In this document: positions 61,690 through 64,000 of the stretch, piece after piece
Layout of the letters: every line of letters starts with the position of its first letter
Numbering within the stretch: the first letter of the stretch is position 1
Position numbers and translations under genes: made by a program
Notes under the pieces: model-generated
What the model saw: the letters and a program-made list of their open reading frames with translations, nothing else
The model's database searches: none
Told to the model about the DNA's origin: nothing
Assembly (NCBI GenBank): GCA_000155715.1
Contig: DS990608.1
Span: forward strand, 2,680-66,679
Reading direction: 5' to 3'
Length of the DNA stretch: 64,000 nt
Origin: a gamma proteobacterium HTCC5015
GTDB lineage: Bacteria > Pseudomonadota > Gammaproteobacteria > HTCC5015

Positions 61690-64000
61690 TTAGAAAGAGC
61701 CACCAATCGTAAACTGGAACCGCTGAGTTCTATCGCGGGGCTCATGTTCAAGCGGCTCGGCATAGCTGAAAACCAGCGCGCCAATCGGCGTCAACCAATT
61801 CATGGCGACACCGGCCGAGGTGCGCAATGCCTTGGCATCAAATTCTTCGGGTACAGAGTACACATTTCCGAAATCATAAAACACGCTAAAGCGTAAATTA
61901 TTGTTATCTGTAGGGGGTGGCAGGACATATTCCACGCCACCGGCCACGCGGAAATCGCCGCCGTAGGCGTTATCGAGGCTGTCGATCGTCCCCGCGTCCG
62001 ATGTCAAACTGCGCGAACGGTAGCCGCGCACAGAGCGAATGCCACCTGCGGTGTACTTCTCATAGGGCGGTAATGTGTCTAAATCGTCGCCATAACCACT
62101 GCCGTAGCTGATTTTGTGCTTGAGCAAAAGCACCGTTCTATCCGTTACAGGCGCATAGTATTCCGCCGCGTACTCCGACTTATAAAACTCCAAGTCACTG
62201 CCGGGCAGACTAATCTCTAAATTGAGACTTTGACGAATCCCCTTCTCCGCAAAAATCGTGCGGTTGCGGGAGTCGTACACATAACCGATAGCCGGCGTGA
62301 CCGTGTTGTACTCATCGCCAAATTTATTAAATTTTGTAGCGTCTGCATTCACACACTTATCGACGTCGGACGTGAGAAAATCCTCAACCTCTTGGGGCGA
62401 ACCCACTGTACAAAACAGTTCTGCTTGATCGACGTTAACGCCTAATCGCAAATTGCTGTACTCCGACATGGGAATACCGTAAGACAAGCCGACGCCCAGT
62501 ACATTCAAAATATAGTCAGAACTGGTCGTCACCCCCGAATCGGTTTGGCGGTAGTAGGCACTCCAGCTGCGGCTAACGCCATCAATCGTATAGTAGGGGT
62601 CGGTATATGAAGCCGATGCAGATTGAGTCACAGAGCTGTGATCAACTTGGAATGAAAGGCTGTTGCCCGTACCAAACAAATTGTCTTTAGTGACGCCAAA
62701 GTTAAACAGCACACCATCGTTTTGGGCGTAGCCCGCGCCGAGGTTAATACTGCCCGACATGCGCTCCTCTACGCCGTAGACCAAATCGACCTCATCATTC
62801 GTGCCGGGCACATCGCGCAAATCCGCAGTGATGTCGGAAATGTAACTTAGGCGCTGAACGCGCACTCGGCCCCGTTCAATTTTACCCGAGTCGTACCAGG
62901 CATTTTCCATCTGACGCATTTCGCGGCGCAAGACTTCGTCTTGTGTGTCGTGATTCCCTTCAAACACAATATTGCGCACCAAGTAGCGCTTACCGGGATC
63001 AATATTGAAATCGAGAACCACTTCTTTACTGGCCTCGTCGATCTCGGGAATGACATTAACTTTAACCCGCGCGTAGCCTTCTCGGCCGAGACGCTGTTTG
63101 ATCAGCGTCGTTACTTGTTGAATTTTCTTACGCGAAAAGGGCTCGCCATCTTCAATTAAGACCAGTTTTTCCAGTTCTTCGGCCTCTACCACCAGCTGCC
63201 CCGCGAGGCGTACATCGCTGACTCGATATAAATCGCCCTCAGTCACATTGATGTTGATGTAAAGATCTTTCTTATCCGCCGAAATCGACACCTGCTCCGA
63301 GTCGACGCTAAACTTCATATAACCGCGATCTAGATACCAAGAGCGCAGCGTCTCTAAATCGCCCTGTAATTTAGGCTTGGAGTATTTATCGCGATCACTA
63401 AAGATGGCCCACCAAGCGGGTTGCCCCGTTTTTAGTTCATCTTTTAGTGTCTCATCGTCAAACACTTTATTGCCCGTAATGTTGATAAACGTCACTCGAG
63501 CGGGAAAACCTTCGGCAATTTCGATATTGATCGCCACGCGGTTATCTTCGAGTTCGGTGACTTCCGCATCCAATTTCACGCCGTACTTGCCTTGACTGTA
63601 ATAGATGCGCTCTAGCTCTAGCTTGAGCTTATCCATCACGCTCTTATCGTAAATACGACCTTTGACCATGCCCACTTCTTCAAGTGCGGTTTCTATGTCT
63701 TTGGTTTTGATTAAGTGGTTGCCGTCAAACTCGATCTCAGCGATGGCGGGGCGCTCTTGCACGCGGATCACGAGCTGATTGCCCTCGCGCAGCAACTGCA
63801 CATCGGTAAACAAAGCGGAGTCGTAAAGGTCGCGCAACACCTGCGCTTGCTGCTCGCGGCCGAGTTCGTCACCCGTCTCGACATCGATATAACCCAAGAC
63901 CGTATCGGGCTTCAGACGCTCGTTACCCTCGATGGCAATACCACTCACCTGAAACGCCTGCACGGGCAAGGCCAACAAACACCATAGAGCGAAAGACGCT
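61690..64000 (-). CDS. bamA: Outer-membrane protein assembly factor BamA (5' end outside window)
   Basis: The central Omp85 subunit that inserts beta-barrels; at least 769 codons are visible. The reading frame continues to the window edge through a signal peptide ending PVQA|FQVSGIAIEGNERL, so the start codon lies beyond 64000. Five POTRA domains span about residues 15-410. The 16-stranded barrel includes the loop 6 motif GIRSVRGYRSRSL with the conserved VRGY. It ends RTQRFQFTIGGSF with the terminal phenylalanine. A long extracellular loop contains two cysteines. rseP would be expected upstream. Confidence 0.96.
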   Translation of the reverse strand, partial: ASFALWCLLALPVQAFQVSGIAIEGNERLKPDTVLGYIDVETGDELGREQQAQVLRDLYDSALFTDVQLLREGNQLVIRVQERPAIAEIEFDGNHLIKTKDIETALEEVGMVKGRIYDKSVMDKLKLELERIYYSQGKYGVKLDAEVTELEDNRVAINIEIAEGFPARVTFINITGNKVFDDETLKDELKTGQPAWWAIFSDRDKYSKPKLQGDLETLRSWYLDRGYMKFSVDSEQVSISADKKDLYININVTEGDLYRVSDVRLAGQLVVEAEELEKLVLIEDGEPFSRKKIQQVTTLIKQRLGREGYARVKVNVIPEIDEASKEVVLDFNIDPGKRYLVRNIVFEGNHDTQDEVLRREMRQMENAWYDSGKIERGRVRVQRLSYISDITADLRDVPGTNDEVDLVYGVEERMSGSINLGAGYAQNDGVLFNFGVTKDNLFGTGNSLSFQVDHSSVTQSASASYTDPYYTIDGVSRSWSAYYRQTDSGVTTSSDYILNVLGVGLSYGIPMSEYSNLRLGVNVDQAELFCTVGSPQEVEDFLTSDVDKCVNADATKFNKFGDEYNTVTPAIGYVYDSRNRTIFAEKGIRQSLNLEISLPGSDLEFYKSEYAAEYYAPVTDRTVLLLKHKISYGSGYGDDLDTLPPYEKYTAGGIRSVRGYRSRSLTSDAGTIDSLDNAYGGDFRVAGGVEYVLPPPTDNNNLRFSVFYDFGNVYSVPEEFDAKALRTSAGVAMNWLTPIGALVFSYAEPLEHEPRDRTQRFQFTIGGSF

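Overview
The window is a chromosomal segment of a Gram-negative gammaproteobacterium. It carries the outer-membrane assembly and lipid A genes (bamA, skp, lpxD, fabZ, lpxA, lpxB, bamE), sdhCDAB with SdhE, smpB, fur, hflD-mnmA-nudJ and a BarA/GacS-type hybrid kinase. The mix of Pseudomonas-like and Saccharophagus/Teredinibacter-like gene orders suggests a free-living, probably aquatic relative of the Cellvibrionales/Pseudomonadales. That placement is inference from gene content and was not tested. No rRNA, tRNA, CRISPR array, prophage or transposase gene was recognised.

Layout. 0-16.7 kb holds housekeeping and central metabolism: a frameshifted clpS cut by the window edge, icd, malate synthase G between two LysR regulators, nudJ-mnmA-hflD, a DUF445 membrane protein, a CBS-domain protein, hrcA, ispG, a di-haem cytochrome c peroxidase lipoprotein, murB and sohB. 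17-27.4 kb holds a DUF4124 protein, nadK-recN, fur, bamE, rnfH, a sodium-dependent NSS transporter in the place where ratA is usual, smpB, dnaQ-rnhA-methyltransferase and mltD. 27.4-45.6 kb is dense in signal transduction: a cNMP-binding/rhodanese protein, a GAF-HD-GYP protein, a CHASE2 Ser/Thr kinase with PP2C phosphatase and FHA protein, a TonB receptor - periplasmic binding protein - BarA-like kinase operon, and a CHASE2 adenylate cyclase with an HD phosphodiesterase-like protein. Only cysM and pdxJ interrupt it. 45.7-52 kb holds the succinate dehydrogenase operon with assembly factors at both ends (DUF1674/SdhAF4 first, SdhE last), divergent ygfZ and a beta-barrel outer-membrane protein. 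52-64 kb holds rnhB, a Gfo/Idh dehydrogenase with lpxB, a lipoprotein/GGDEF-EAL pair, and the lpxA-fabZ-lpxD-skp-bamA cluster, with bamA running off the right edge.

A 264-265 bp non-coding element with terminal inverted repeats, resembling a MITE, occurs three times (about 16.8, 52.2 and 53.2 kb). Two nearly identical direct copies bracket rnhB. The third copy ends 10 bp before the start codon of the gfo-lpxB operon, so it probably forms that operon's 5' leader. lpxB and rnhB, normally directly downstream of lpxA, are displaced and rearranged here.

The main candidates for new biology are two loci that couple an orphan ABC-type binding protein, without permease or ATPase, to a membrane signalling enzyme: TonB receptor/binding protein/hybrid kinase at 35.6-41.4 kb and lipoprotein/diguanylate cyclase at 55.5-58.7 kb. 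The MITE leader of lpxB, a possible cAMP make-break-sense set, and a terminator-like hairpin in the icd leader also deserve attention.
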